Numbered from the stretch's first letter, positions 1 through 8,255 are shown. The stretch: DNA of 64,000 nt from Gemmatimonadota bacterium (GCA_016713435.1 JADJPD010000022.1:1-64000), one strand, 5' to 3'. A program made the numbers and translations. The notes: generated by a model from the letters alone, not told the origin.

Positions 1-89
1 CCGGGATGGTTCCACTCGAAGATGCACCCATAATAAGCGACCCCTGAACGATGGGCGCGCTTCCCCGTCGGGAGGCGGCGCGTCAGTCG

Positions 90-547
90 TCAGACGCTGG
101 CCGACGGTGTGTCGGTGTCCTGCTGCCGCTCAGGCCGGCGCGACAGGTGCGACCACGACACGCCGTTGGCGAGAAGTACCAGCGACAGCGCGATCAGGAT
201 CAGGTGCGCACGGCCTTGCTGGACGTGGGCGAGATGGCCCCGTAGTAGATCATCGCCCAGATGGTGCAGCCGAAGAGCGCCACCACCAGCAGCGCCCCAC
301 CCACGCCGAGCGAGCGCCGGGTGGCCTGCCAGGAACACCACCACCCGGTGATGAGCGCGATCCCGGCCAGCGCCTTCACCGGGCTGAAGCCGTGCAGGTA
401 CGCGCCGATGCCCGTCTCCCCGGGCGCCGGCTGCAGCACCCAGTGGAAGAACGAGAACCCTTCCGGGTTGTAGGTCAGGTACACGAGCGCGAAGGCCGCA
501 ACCACGCGCGCCAGGAACCCGCCCCAGGAGAAGCCCTCGGATGCCAT
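90..547 (-). pseudogene. DUF6524-like small membrane protein, frameshifted
   Basis: The start at 547 begins MASEGFSWGGF, a typical opening of the DUF6524 family of small inner-membrane proteins of unknown function. Hydrophobic segments follow (AFALVYLTYN, ALAGIALITGWW, ALLVVALFGCTIW). The frame breaks near position 211: the family-like C-terminus (ILIALSLVLLANGVSWSHL, then a polar tail) continues in another frame to a stop at 90. One single-base indel explains it. The start codon overlaps the divergent HhH gene by a few bases, so one of the two starts is probably wrong. Family assignment is from memory of the N- and C-terminal motifs. Confidence 0.6.
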
Positions 548-874
548 CCCGTCCTCGTCTGGTGAAAAAGGGGAAGCGTGTGGGGCCGAAGGTAGCCGCC
601 GCACGGAAGCCGCGCCAGCAGGCCGCCGACGACCTGCAGGACATCCCCGGCGTCGGCCCGTCCTTGGCGCAGGACCTGCGGGACCTCGGGATTCGCCGGG
701 TGGCGGACCTCCGGGGGAAGGACCCGGAGCGGCTCTACCGGCGGCTCATCGCCCTCCGGGAGCGCACCAGGACCGCTGCGTCCTCTACTGTCCTCCGCTG
801 CGCCGTCTACTTCGCCGGGACGCCCTAGCCCCGGCCGGACCTGTCTCTGGTGGAACTGGAAGGACCATGGCTGA
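541..874 (+). pseudogene. Cdd1-like helix-hairpin-helix protein, frameshifted
   Basis: A short basic N-terminus is followed by DLQDIPGVGPSLAQDLRDLG and RVADLRGKDPE, the helix-hairpin-helix core of the 'pathogenicity locus' (Cdd1) family, a presumed nucleic-acid-binding module with no settled function. The family's conserved tail is present but scattered over frames: HQDRCVLY in one frame (about 764-790), VLRCAVYFAGTP in the first frame, and WWNWKDHG in a third, ending at the TGA at 872-874. About three small indels are needed. The piece that stays in frame stops at 828 after 95 residues. GTG codons at 562 or 580 are alternative starts and would remove the overlap with the divergent gene. Confidence 0.6.
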
Positions 875-970
875 GCCACTTGCGCCGCCCGGGCGGGCTG
901 CCAATTACTGCCCGCTCCTGCGCGTCCGGCTCCCCCGGCGCGCCGTGTCACCCTCCCGCCCCGGATCCCG

Positions 971-1596
971 ATGATCAAGTACGTCACCGAATTCCTCGGC
1001 ACGCTCTTCCTGGTCCTCACCATCGGCCTCGTGGTCATCGGCCCAGGCGCCGATGCCGGCGCTGCCGATCAGCTCATCCTGATGGTGATGGTGTACGGGC
1101 GGCACGTCTCCGGCGCGCACTACAACCCGGCCGTGACCCTGGCGCTCGCCATGCGCGGGAAGCTGCCGGGGGAGCGAGGTGGCGCCCACATGGTGTCGCA
1201 GGTGCTCGGCGCCATCGTGGCCACGGTCATGGTCGTCATGACCGGCCAGACCTTCGCCCCGGTGCCGGGCGCGTCGGTGACGCCGGTGGCCGCGCTGCTG
1301 GTGGAGGTGGTGTTCACCTTTGCCCTGGCCCTCGTGGTGCTCAACGTGGCCACCCACCCGGCCACGCGCGGCAACTCCTACTACGGCCTGGCCATCGGCA
1401 TGACGGTGGGTGCGGCGGCGTTCGCCGGCGGACCCATCTCCGGCGGGGCGTTCAACCCGGCCGTGGGCATCGGGCCCACGCTGGTCAATGCCCTGCTGCA
1501 GGGTGGCTCGTTCGCGAGCCTCTGGTACTACCTCGTGGGCCCTCGCGGGCGGCCCTGGCCGCCGTGGTGTTCAAGTCGCAGGAAGACGCCGCCTGA
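971..1596 (+). pseudogene. Aquaporin / MIP family channel, C-terminus frameshifted
   Basis: Major intrinsic protein family channel for water or small neutral solutes in the inner membrane. It opens MIKYVTEFLGTLFLVLTIG and carries both half-helix signatures, HYNPAVTLA after the second membrane segment and GAFNPAVGIGP near the end, with about six hydrophobic segments. The native end (ALAAVVFKSQEDAA) lies in another frame and stops at 1596; the first frame instead runs on to 1657 with an unrelated proline/arginine-rich tail, so an indel sits near 1540. The stretch before MVMVYGRHVSG also lacks the usual spacing, suggesting one or two more indels near 1060-1100. Selectivity (water versus glycerol) cannot be read from this copy. 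Confidence 0.72.
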
Positions 1597-1653
1597 GCCC
1601 GCGGACCACCGTCCGGCCGGGCCTCCCCGGGCCCGGCCGTTCCCCTCACCCCG

Positions 1654-2002
1654 ATGATCCGCCCCTCCTGCCCGCCGACTGGCCCGCGGTCCGCGCCATC
1701 TACCTCGAGGGCCTCGCCACGGGCAATGCCAGCCTCGAGGTGGAGGCGCCGAGCTGGGAAGCGTGGGATGCAGCGCACCACCCCGCGCCCCGCCTGCTCA
1801 CGCACGACGCCGAGGGCGTCACGGGCTGGGCGGCGCTCTCCCCCGTCTCCAAACGCGCCGTGTAAACACCGCCAGCCTCACGCTGCACCAGGCCATGGGC
1901 TTCCGCGTCGTCGGCCGCCGCGAGCGGATTGGCCAGCGGCTCGGCGCCTGGCGGGACACCGTCATCCTCGAACGCCGCAGCCCCACCGTGGGCGCGGACT
2001 GA
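1654..2002 (+). pseudogene. GNAT N-acetyltransferase remnant, frameshifted and missing its core
   Basis: Resembles phosphinothricin/amino-acid N-acetyltransferases of the GNAT superfamily. After ATG ATC CGC CCC one C appears to be missing; in the shifted frame it reads LLPADWPAVRAIYLEGLATG and continues to GWAALSPVSKRAV at 1862. The next bases code, in yet another frame, for VNTASLTLHQAMGFRVVGRRERIG, the usual C-terminal end. In the family these two blocks are separated by roughly 50 residues holding the acetyl-CoA-binding R/Q-x-x-G-x-G/A loop, and that loop is absent here. So this copy has both an indel and an internal deletion of about 150 bp, and could not make a working enzyme as written. 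Confidence 0.65.
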
Positions 2003-2022
2003 CCTCCTCTCCCAACGGCTCC

Positions 2023-2376
2023 ATGTCCCGCGTCCTCCTGCAGACCACCGGGCTCCTGATCCTCTCCAACGTGTTCATGACGTTCGCCTGGTACGCCCAC
2101 CTCCGGAACCTGGGCGGCAAGGCCTGGTACGTGGCGGCGCTCGCGAGCTGGGGCATCGCCCTCTTCGAGTACCTGCTGCAGGTGCCCGCCAACCGCATCG
2201 GTTACACCGAGCTCTCGCTGGGCCAGCTCAAGATCCTGCAGGAGGTGATCACCCTCTCGGTGTTCATCCCCTTCGCCATCCTCTACATGAAGCAGCCCTT
2301 CAAGACCGACTACCTCTACGCCGGCGCCTGCATCCTCGGTGCCGTCTACTTCATCTTCCGGGGGCCGGGGCGGTAG
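2023..2376 (+). CDS. DMT-superfamily small membrane protein (DUF486-like)
   Basis: 117 residues with about four hydrophobic helices (LLILSNVFMTFAWYAHL, WYVAALASWGIALFEY, ILQEVITLSVFIPFAILY, YAGACILGAVYFIF). The phrase VPANRIGYTELSLGQLKI followed by a membrane helix and MKQPF is typical of the DUF486/DMT family of small putative transporters, whose substrate is not known. The length is normal for the family and the frame is intact, unlike its upstream neighbours. The start at 2023 is the only ATG before the first helix. It is followed at once by an inverted-repeat element with a terminator-like hairpin. Confidence 0.82.
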   Translation: MSRVLLQTTGLLILSNVFMTFAWYAHLRNLGGKAWYVAALASWGIALFEYLLQVPANRIGYTELSLGQLKILQEVITLSVFIPFAILYMKQPFKTDYLYAGACILGAVYFIFRGPGR

Positions 2377-2390
2377 GGGGCGTGGCGCGC

Positions 2391-2632
2391 TCGTTCACCG
2401 CAGAGGCGCGGAGGCGCGGACGGCCGCAGAGGAACTGCTCATGGATCGTGGGCTCACCGCGAGCCGAGCCCACCATGTTTTTCTAGGGGCCAGGTCGGGT
2501 CGGCCGCCACCCCCACCTGTGCTGCCAGACCACCCGCACTTCACTGCACTCCCCTTGAGGTGGGCTCCCCTCTGCGAGCGCAGGTCCTCTGCGGCCCTCC
2601 GCGCCTCCGCGCCTCTGCGGTGAACCAGAGCG
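2391..2632. repeat. Inverted-repeat element, copy 1 (MITE/REP-like)
   Basis: About 240 bp with inverted ends: the left end reads TTCACCGCAGAGGCGCGG and onward, and the right end is its near reverse complement, closing CCGCGCCTCTGCGGTGAA. The last 90 bp or so match copy 3 closely (both contain GAGCGCAGGTCCTCTGCGG), while the middle differs. It fills most of the 358-bp gap between the DMT gene and purE and has no credible gene. The same ends are found at 10690-10912 and 15609-15857. No transposase is nearby. Confidence 0.85.
2448..2484 (+). terminator. Terminator-like hairpin inside repeat copy 1
   Basis: GTGGGCTC (2448-2455) pairs with GAGCCCAC (2466-2473) around a 10-base loop, followed by CATGTTTTTCT. 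The stem plus T run resembles an intrinsic terminator for the DMT gene on the plus strand. Confidence 0.5.
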
Positions 2633-2734
2633 CGAAGCCCCCCCCGCGCAACGCCGTAACACCACCCTCCCCGCAACCGCCCGCCCCGATTAGCTGCCCC
2701 GTCGGACGCCGTTCCCACCCACCCTGAGAGGGGC

Positions 2735-3223
2735 ATGAGCCAGCCGCTGGTCGGCATCGTGATGGGCAGCGACTCGGATTGGGGCGTCATGCAGCACGCC
2801 GCCAGGGAACTCCAGGCCTTCGGGGTGCCCCACGAGTCGCGCGTCGTCTCCGCGCACCGCACTCCCGACCTGCTCTACCAGTATGCCGAGCAGGCGCCGC
2901 CTCGCGGCCTCCGGTGCATCATGCCGGCGCCGGCGCTGCGCACCTCCCGGCATGCTCGCCGCCAAGACCTCCGTCCGGTGCTCGGCGTCCCGGTCCCTTC
3001 GCGCCACCTCAACGGCGTCGACAGCCTCCTCTCCATCGTCCAGATGCCGGGTGGGATTCCGTGGCCACCTTCGCCATCGGCGAGGCCGGGGGCGCGGAAC
3101 GCCGGGCTCTTCGCGGTGGCCATGCTGGCCCGGACCGACACGGCCCTGGCGGGGCAGCTCGACGCCTTCCGCCGCGCCCAGACCGACAAGGTGCTCGGCC
3201 TCACGCTCCCGGAGCCGTCGTGA
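2735..3223 (+). CDS. purE: 5-(carboxyamino)imidazole ribonucleotide mutase PurE, with compensating frame shifts
   Basis: Converts N5-CAIR to CAIR in purine synthesis. The N-terminus has the PurE signature GIVMGSDSDW and RVVSAHRTPD; later LGVPVPSRHLNG, SLLSIVQMPGGIP and NAGLFAVAMLA are clear. Between them the reading jumps: AGAGAAHLP is in a second frame, PGMLAAKTS in a third, and VATFAIGEAG again in the second, so about five indels with zero net shift leave an uninterrupted but partly nonsensical 162-residue frame. The catalytic GAGGxAHL loop is thus garbled as written. A GAGAGGGG ribosome site precedes the ATG. The stop overlaps the purK GTG by four bases, as expected for a purEK operon. Confidence 0.85.
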   Translation: MSQPLVGIVMGSDSDWGVMQHAARELQAFGVPHESRVVSAHRTPDLLYQYAEQAPPRGLRCIMPAPALRTSRHARRQDLRPVLGVPVPSRHLNGVDSLLSIVQMPGGIPWPPSPSARPGARNAGLFAVAMLARTDTALAGQLDAFRRAQTDKVLGLTLPEPS

Positions 3224-4346
3224 TCCTCCCGGGCCAGACCCTCGGCCTGCTCGGCGGGGGCCAGCTCGGCCGGATGTTCACCCAGGCGGCGCAGCGCAGG
3301 GGAGGAATCTCGTCCTCGACCCCGACCCGGGCAGCCCCGCCGGCCGCATCGCCCTCGACCACATCCAGGCCCCCTACACCGACGAGGGCGCGCTCGAGCG
3401 CCTCGGCCGGGCTTCGGCGGCCGTCACCACCGAGTTCGAGAACGTCCCCGCCGACGCGCTCGCCTTCCTGGAGCGCTTCTGCCCGGTCCGCCCCGGCCCG
3501 CGCGCGGTGAGCCTCACCCAGGACCGCATCACCGAGAAGACCTTTGCCCGCGAGCAGGGCCTCGGCACCGCCGCCTTCCACCCCGTCCTGGCCCCCGGCG
3601 ACGCGGCCGCGGCCTTCGCCGCCATCGGCGCACCGGCCATCCTCAAGACGGCCCGCCTGGGCTACGACGGCAAGGGCCAGGCAACGGTCCACTCCGCCGC
3701 CGAGGTGGAGGCCGCCTTCGAGCGCTTCGGGCGGCGGGCCTGCATCCTGGAGCAGCGGGTGGACCTGGCGCTCGAGGTGTCGGTGGTGCTGGCCCGTGGA
3801 GCCGACGGGTGCCTCGTGACCTTCCCCGTGGCGGAAAATCGGCACGTCGCCGGCATCCTCGACACCTCGGTGGTGCCGGCCCGCGCCCCGCAGGCCACGC
3901 TCGAGGCGGCGCGCGCCGCGGCCGCGAAGCTCGCCGCCGCGATGGAGTATGTGGGGACCATGGCCGTGGAGTTCTTCGTGACCACCGGCGGCGCCCTCCT
4001 CGTCAACGAGATGGCGCCCCGGCCGCACAACAGCGGGCACTACACCCTCGACGCCTGCGCCACCGACCAGTTCGAGCAGCAGGTGCGCGCCCTCGCCGGC
4101 CTCCCCCTCGGCGACACCGCGCTGCTCGCCCCCGCCACCATGGTGAACCTCCTCGGCGACCTCTGGCACGACGGCGTGCCCCGCTGGGAGCGCGCCCTGC
4201 AGGACCCGCGGGTGCACCTGCACCTGTACGGGAAGACCGAAGCCCGGCCCGGCCGCAAGATGGGCCACATCAACGTGCTCGCCGCGGATCCCGCCGCGGC
4301 GCTGGACGCCGCGCTCGCCGCCCGTCGGCGGCTCACCGAGCGCTGA
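3220..4346 (+). pseudogene. purK: N5-carboxyaminoimidazole ribonucleotide synthase PurK, one frameshift
   Basis: ATP-grasp enzyme making N5-CAIR from AIR, bicarbonate and ATP, the step before PurE. It starts at a GTG inside the purE stop (GTGA) with ILPGQTLGLLGGGQLGRM, the PurK opening. Near 3300 the frame shifts, and VLDPDPGSPAGRIA onward runs cleanly to 4346. Seen are TEFENVP, ILKTARLGYDGKGQ (ATP-binding), EVSVVLAR, the metal/phosphate motif VNEMAPRPHNSGHYT, and GKTEARPGRKMGHI near the end. Total length would be about 375 residues, normal for the family. A single missing or extra base in the run before AATCTCGTC explains the break, so the gene is probably functional in the organism. Confidence 0.85.
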
Positions 4347-4377
4347 ACCGCTCACACCCGACTGGAACGAGGAATCC

Positions 4378-4959
4378 ATGCTGCTCACGCTGCTCACCCT
4401 GACGCTCACCCCGGCCACCTCCCTGGCGCCCGTGCCCGTCGCCCCGCCCGCCTGCAAGACCATGATGACCGACCGGATGCCGCTCGACAAGCGCGCCAGC
4501 CCGCTCGACTCCGTCAGCTTCACGGTGGGCCAGGCGGAGGTGAAGGTCTGCTACGGCCGCCCCTCGGCCAAGGGCCGCCAGGTCTTCGGCGGGCTCATCC
4601 CCTACGGCCAGCTCTGGCGCACCGGCGCCAACGAGCCGACCATGATCCACACCACCGGCCCCATCAAGGTCGCCGGCGTGGACCTCGCCCCCGGCTCCTA
4701 TTCCCTCTACACCATCCCGGGAGAGAAGGAGTGGGAGATCATCCTCAACAAGTCCACCAGCCAGTGGGGCCACGAGTCCACCTACACCGATGCGGTGCGG
4801 GCCCAGGAAGTGACGCCCCACGGCAAGGCGAAGTCCATGCCGCTCACCACCCCGGTGGAACAGTTCACCATCACCGCCATGCAGATGGGCAGCATGGCGC
4901 ACCTGACGCTGGCCTGGGAGAAGACCAAGGTCGAGCTCATGGTCCTGCCCGGGCGCTGA
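4378..4959 (+). CDS. Secreted DUF2911 domain protein
   Basis: 193 residues: a signal peptide (about 1-22), then a DUF2911 domain with typical phrases (PSAKGRQVFGGLIPYGQLWR, GANEPTMI, PGSYSLYTIPGEKEW, EQFTI, WEKTKVELM). The family is common in Bacteroidota and Gemmatimonadota; it is presumed periplasmic and its function is unknown. It begins 31 bases after purK and could be cotranscribed with it, but there is no evident functional link. Two strong hairpins follow the stop. Confidence 0.85.
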   Translation: MLLTLLTLTLTPATSLAPVPVAPPACKTMMTDRMPLDKRASPLDSVSFTVGQAEVKVCYGRPSAKGRQVFGGLIPYGQLWRTGANEPTMIHTTGPIKVAGVDLAPGSYSLYTIPGEKEWEIILNKSTSQWGHESTYTDAVRAQEVTPHGKAKSMPLTTPVEQFTITAMQMGSMAHLTLAWEKTKVELMVLPGR

Positions 4960-4972
4960 GCCGCGCATCATC

Positions 4973-5062
4973 GCAGGGGCCGGAGACATCCGGCCCCTGC
5001 CCAGCGCCACGAAACACCAGACGCGCGGGATCGGCCCAACGGCCGGTCCCGCGCGTCTTTCT
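4973..5062 (+). terminator. Tandem hairpin terminator after the DUF2911 gene
   Basis: Two stems follow the stop: a perfect 12-bp stem, GCAGGGGCCGGA (4973-4984) with TCCGGCCCCTGC (4989-5000), and a 16-bp stem (5021-5036 with 5041-5056, loop CAAC) followed by CTTTCT. The second has the shape of an intrinsic terminator. It also separates this plus-strand unit from the minus-strand genes that follow. Confidence 0.7.
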
Positions 5063-5114
5063 CGTAGCCTCGGCAACCTCGGGGGGCGCGGCCGGCCCCC
5101 TGAGCGACCAACCG

Positions 5115-5672
5115 TCAGGGCATCGTCGGCGCCCCCTCCCGCAGCGCCGCCAGGAACCCGAGCGTCATCACCCGCACTTCGGCCCAGTCGGTGTACTCGT
5201 GGTCCCGGCTCGTGTCCGTGTCCCCCCCGGCGCGGGCGGCGATGCGTTTCATCACGAGCCGCGTGAGCCAGCCGTACGCACTGTACCGGAGCGCCCCCGG
5301 GATGAACTGCACCTCCGCCGGCGTCCACCCCGTCTTCTGGGAGAAGCGCCCCACGATCTGCTGCAGCTCCGCCTGCACCTTCGGGTCCCGCTGCAGGACC
5401 GCCAGGCAGACCGCCAGGAACAGCGTCGGCCGCTGCCGCAGGGCCGCCGCATGCCGGCGCACCCACTGCTCCACCGGCCGCTGGAAGGCGCTCGCGTGGA
5501 CCGACGCGGCGACGATGATCGCGTCGTATTCCTCGGGCCGTGGGTCGGCCGTCCCGGCCTCGAGGCAGTCCACCTCCGCCCCGGCCAGCCGGAGTTCATC
5601 GGTGACGAAGCGCGCCACCTTGGCCGTCTGGCCCTCGGTGGTGGCATACACGACGAGGATGCTGGTAGTCAT
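5115..5672 (-). CDS. Flavodoxin-domain protein, HemG-like protoporphyrinogen oxidase
   Basis: 185 residues from the ATG at 5672, chosen because AAGGGGG lies just upstream and the protein opens MTTSILVVYATTEGQT, the FMN phosphate-binding loop of flavodoxins. It continues YDAIIVAASVHASAFQRPV and ends in a segment with KTGWTP and GALRYSAYGW, the pattern of menaquinone-dependent protoporphyrinogen oxidase (HemG). HemG oxidises protoporphyrinogen IX, passing electrons to quinones. No other haem gene is near, so a general flavodoxin role is possible. An ATG nine codons upstream is less likely. Confidence 0.72.
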   Translation of the reverse strand: MTTSILVVYATTEGQTAKVARFVTDELRLAGAEVDCLEAGTADPRPEEYDAIIVAASVHASAFQRPVEQWVRRHAAALRQRPTLFLAVCLAVLQRDPKVQAELQQIVGRFSQKTGWTPAEVQFIPGALRYSAYGWLTRLVMKRIAARAGGDTDTSRDHEYTDWAEVRVMTLGFLAALREGAPTMP

Positions 5673-5775
5673 GGGAGCCCCCTTGGGCACGAGGCGCATG
5701 GCCTCGGCTTAAGGGTAGCGCCACCGGCGGCAACGAACCGTGAAGGCCGGGTGAAGCCGCCGGAAGGGGAGGAAC

Positions 5776-6294
5776 TCAGTCGCTGCGGCGCAGGTGCTCC
5801 GTGATCGTGGCCAGGTGATGATCATCGTGCTCGGCCACGAAGAAGGCGTGGTCCAGCAGCCGCATCTCCGCGTGGAGCCGGGGGTGGCGCGCGGTGCGCA
5901 GCCAGTCGGCCTCGTCCGCCTGCTCCAGCTGCCGCACCAGCTCGGCGCGCGCCTCGCGGAAGCCGCGGACCAGGGTGCCCAGGTCGCGGGCGTTGTGGTT
6001 GGCCTCGTCCGTCTTCCGGTTGAGCAGGTCCGCCTCCTGCAGTGTGAGGCGGCCGGCGGCGAAGTCGTCGATCCGCCCCAGCCAGAGCGGCTCCAGGTCC
6101 AGCAGGTGCCCCACGTTCTCCTGGATGGACCAGTGATCCTGCCAGCGCCGCGTCAGCACCGCCGCCGGCACCCCGGCCACCCGCGCCTCCACCCGCGCCG
6201 GCGTCCCCCGGAGCCGCTCCAGCAGCCCGGGCACCGCACTCACCGGCAGGTCGAAGGTGAACCGCCGGCTGAACCACGGCTCCCGCCTGATCAT
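5776..6294 (-). CDS. DinB-family protein
   Basis: 172 residues of a four-helix DinB/YfiT-like fold. Likely metal ligands are His in DHWSIQENVGHLLDLE and the pair in AEHDDHHLATITEHL at the C-terminus, the usual three-histidine pattern. Such proteins are metal-dependent, often thiol transferases or of unknown role. The ATG overlaps the stop of the small membrane peptide upstream (ATGA), so the two are translationally coupled. Confidence 0.8.
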   Translation of the reverse strand: MIRREPWFSRRFTFDLPVSAVPGLLERLRGTPARVEARVAGVPAAVLTRRWQDHWSIQENVGHLLDLEPLWLGRIDDFAAGRLTLQEADLLNRKTDEANHNARDLGTLVRGFREARAELVRQLEQADEADWLRTARHPRLHAEMRLLDHAFFVAEHDDHHLATITEHLRRSD

Positions 6295-6410
6295 GACGAC
6301 TCCTTGTCCCGCACCCGCCCCCCCTGCCGCTTCGGGTCGGAACGCACGTGCGCGATGTACATCCCGATGGCGACCACGATGACCAGCGCATCCACCACGA
6401 AGAACTCCAT
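6291..6410 (-). CDS. 39-residue single-pass membrane peptide
   Basis: A short gene with a good ribosome site (GGAGGGG just upstream of the ATG at 6410). It encodes MEFFVVDALVIVVAIGMYIA, one transmembrane helix, then a basic tail ending RVRDKESS. Its stop overlaps the DinB start by four bases, supporting real translation. No family is recognised. It would be an inner-membrane microprotein with a cytoplasmic charged tail. Confidence 0.55.
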   Translation of the reverse strand: MEFFVVDALVIVVAIGMYIAHVRSDPKRQGGRVRDKESS

Positions 6411-6487
6411 GCCTCCCCTCCGGTGTCGCGAGCGGGGCGGTTGCCCCGCCAACGGAACTGTAGGCCCGGGTCGGACCAAGGCAACCC

Positions 6488-7828
6488 CTACCCGCCCCCG
6501 AGCAGCAGGCGAAGCAATCCCGCCACCGCCCCGCCGCTCACCACGGCCACCGCACCAAGCCGGAACCGGAACAGCGCCACGGCCGCCGCCACGCCCACCA
6601 GCAGCGATATCCACTCCGGCGCCGACGCGAGCCCCCCCGGCCAGAAGATGTGCCAGCCCAGCACCAGCGCGAGCTACAGGATCACCCCCACCACCGCCGC
6701 GCTGATGGCCTCGAGGGGGCCGTCAGGCGGAGGTCGTCCCGGGTGGCCTCCACCAGCGGGGCGCCCGCCAGGATGAACACGAAGGACGGCAGGAACGTGA
6801 AGAAGGTCGCCACCATGGCGCCCACCACGCCGGCCGCCGCCAGCGAATCCGGCCCCAGCGCCTGCTGGTTCCATCCGCCCACGAAGCCCACGAACGCCAC
6901 CACCATGATGAGCGGGCCGGGCGTCGTCTCGCCCAGGGCCAGGCCGTCGATCATCTGCGGCGGCGTGAGCCAGCCGTACTGGTGCACCGCCGCCTGGTAC
7001 ACGTACGGGAGCACGCTGTACGCGCCGCCGAAGGTCACGAGCGCCGCCCGCGTGAAGTACCCCGCCATCGCGGCATAGGTGCCATCCGGGCCCACCAGGC
7101 GGATGGGCACGTACACCGCCGCCCAGAGCGCGAGCCCAAGGCCCACCACCGCCAGGAATCCCCGGCGGCTTGGCCGGGCGTGGGCCGGGGTGGGGGTGTC
7201 GTCGTCGATGAGTGCCGGCGCGTGGGGAACGCTGCCGGCCGGGCCGTGGATCGCGGCTGGCGCCAGCCAGGCGGGCGTCGTCCGCTGCACCACCACGCCG
7301 GCCACGGCGGCCACGACCACGAGCAGGGGGAACGGCACCCCGCCGACCACCAGGGCCACGAGCGCCCCGGCGGCCAGGGCCCAGTGGAACGGGCCTCCGG
7401 AGCGCGCGCGACCCGAGCCGCCACACCGCGTGCACCACCAGCGCCACCACCACCGGCTTGATGCCCCACAGCACCGCCCGCACCGCCGGCACGTCGCCGT
7501 GAGCCAGGTAGACCCAGGAGAGGGCGGCCAGCACCAGCAGCGACGGCAGCACGAACAGCGCCCCCGCCACGATCCCGCCCCGGCGCCGGTGCAGCAGCCA
7601 GCCGAGGTACGTGGCCAGCTGCTGCGCCTCGGGGCCCGGCAGCACCATGCAGAAGCTGAGCGCGTGCAGGAAGCGCCGCTCGCTGATCCAGCGCCGCCGC
7701 TCCACCAGCTCCTGGTGCATGAGGGCGATCTGCCCCGCCGGCCCGCCGAAGCTGATCCACCCCAGCTTGAACCAGAAGCCGAGTGCCTCACGGAACGACA
7801 CGGCGGATGGCGGCGCGGAATCAGGCAT
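6488..7828 (-). pseudogene. chrA: Chromate transporter ChrA-like, two frameshifts and an in-frame stop
   Basis: Bidomain chromate ion transporter (CHR family) of about 440 residues. The N-terminal domain has LGWISFGGPAGQIALMHQEL and LPGPEAQQLATYLG, the family signature. The second domain repeats it (ALVTFGGAYSVLPYVYQ, LGETTPGPLIMVVAFVGF). The frame breaks near 7410 and near 6735. After AVVGVIL there is a TAG (6674-6676), beyond which the same frame continues with a convincing membrane C-terminus (LALVLGWHIFWPGGLAS ... LLRLLLGGG) to 6488. A C-to-T change turning CAG into TAG would explain the stop. Three lesions may be sequence errors; as written no full transporter is made. Confidence 0.78.
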
Positions 7829-7861
7829 GAAGGAGCCGGGTGGTGGACCACCGGACAGGCG

Positions 7862-7890
7862 AAAGGGCCAACCGCATGGTTGACCCTTTC
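7862..7890 (-). terminator. ssrA terminator hairpin
   Basis: GAAAGGGTCAACC pairs with GGTTGGCCCTTTC around a 4-base loop just beyond the tmRNA 3' end on the minus strand. The stem is 13 bp with one G-T pair. There is no long T run after it, so it is a likely terminator or processing stem. Confidence 0.55.
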
Positions 7891-7894
7891 ACAG

Positions 7895-8255
7895 TGGAGG
7901 CGGAGGGAATCGAACCCTCGTCCGCGAAGGCATTCCGAATGGTTCCTACGTGCGTAGGCTCGGCTCTTGGCGTCGCCCCGGGCCGGCGCCGAACCGGCCG
8001 CCCCGGGCTCTATTCCCTAGGTGTCTCGCCTCTGCCGTCGGGACGCCGGCATCGGCCAGTCCGGCTTTTCGTTCCGGTGGGAGCGCCCCGGACGGGCTCC
8101 CTTCACCGGTGGTGCGGTAAGCGAGCTTAGCTCAGCTTACGCAGCCAGCGCCAAGTCAGTGTTGGCAGTTGAATCATTCCAGACGGTTTATCCAGGTGCC
8201 TGGACCTGGGCACGCAACCCCTCGTTCAACCAACCCGTCGAAGCCAGTCGCCCCC
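7895..8255 (-). ncRNA. ssrA: Transfer-messenger RNA (tmRNA)
   Basis: The 5' end reads GGGGGCGACTGGCTTCGACG, the classic tmRNA opening, and its first seven bases pair with CGCCTCC at the 3' end. The 3' portion has a T arm (GGACGAGGGTTCGATTCCC) just as in tRNA-Ala-like domains, but no D arm or anticodon arm, ruling out a plain tRNA. The length of about 361 nt is typical of one-piece tmRNA. A tag frame is present at 8137-8166. The acceptor strand ends CTCCA followed by CTG, so the full CCA is not encoded and would be added by nucleotidyltransferase. It rescues stalled ribosomes with SmpB. Confidence 0.95.
8137..8166 (-). other. tmRNA proteolysis-tag reading frame
   Basis: Inside ssrA, GCC AAC ACT GAC TTG GCG CTG GCT GCG TAA encodes ANTDLALAA and a stop. 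With the alanine carried by the tmRNA the tag would be A-ANTDLALAA. The C-terminal ALAA is the ClpXP/FtsH recognition end; the acidic-aromatic middle of the E. coli tag (DENY) is replaced by TDL. Confidence 0.88.

Noticed and set aside
2339..2862. Open frames across repeat copy 1 (and the same in copies 2 and 3)
   Set aside because: They encode repeated HRRGAEAR-type text produced by the repeat ends, present in both orientations. Such text is a known by-product of these repeats, not a protein family.
2890..3090. Programmed frameshifting in purE
   Set aside because: About five compensating shifts in 200 bases with no slippery site or pseudoknot; sequence error is simpler.
6674..6676. Stop-codon readthrough or an unusual amino acid in chrA
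   Set aside because: The same gene carries two frameshifts and there is no recoding signal.
7895..7925. A tRNA gene at the start of the ssrA region
   Set aside because: The T arm and acceptor stem look like tRNA, but no D arm or anticodon arm exists, and the acceptor pairs with a 5' end 360 bases away.
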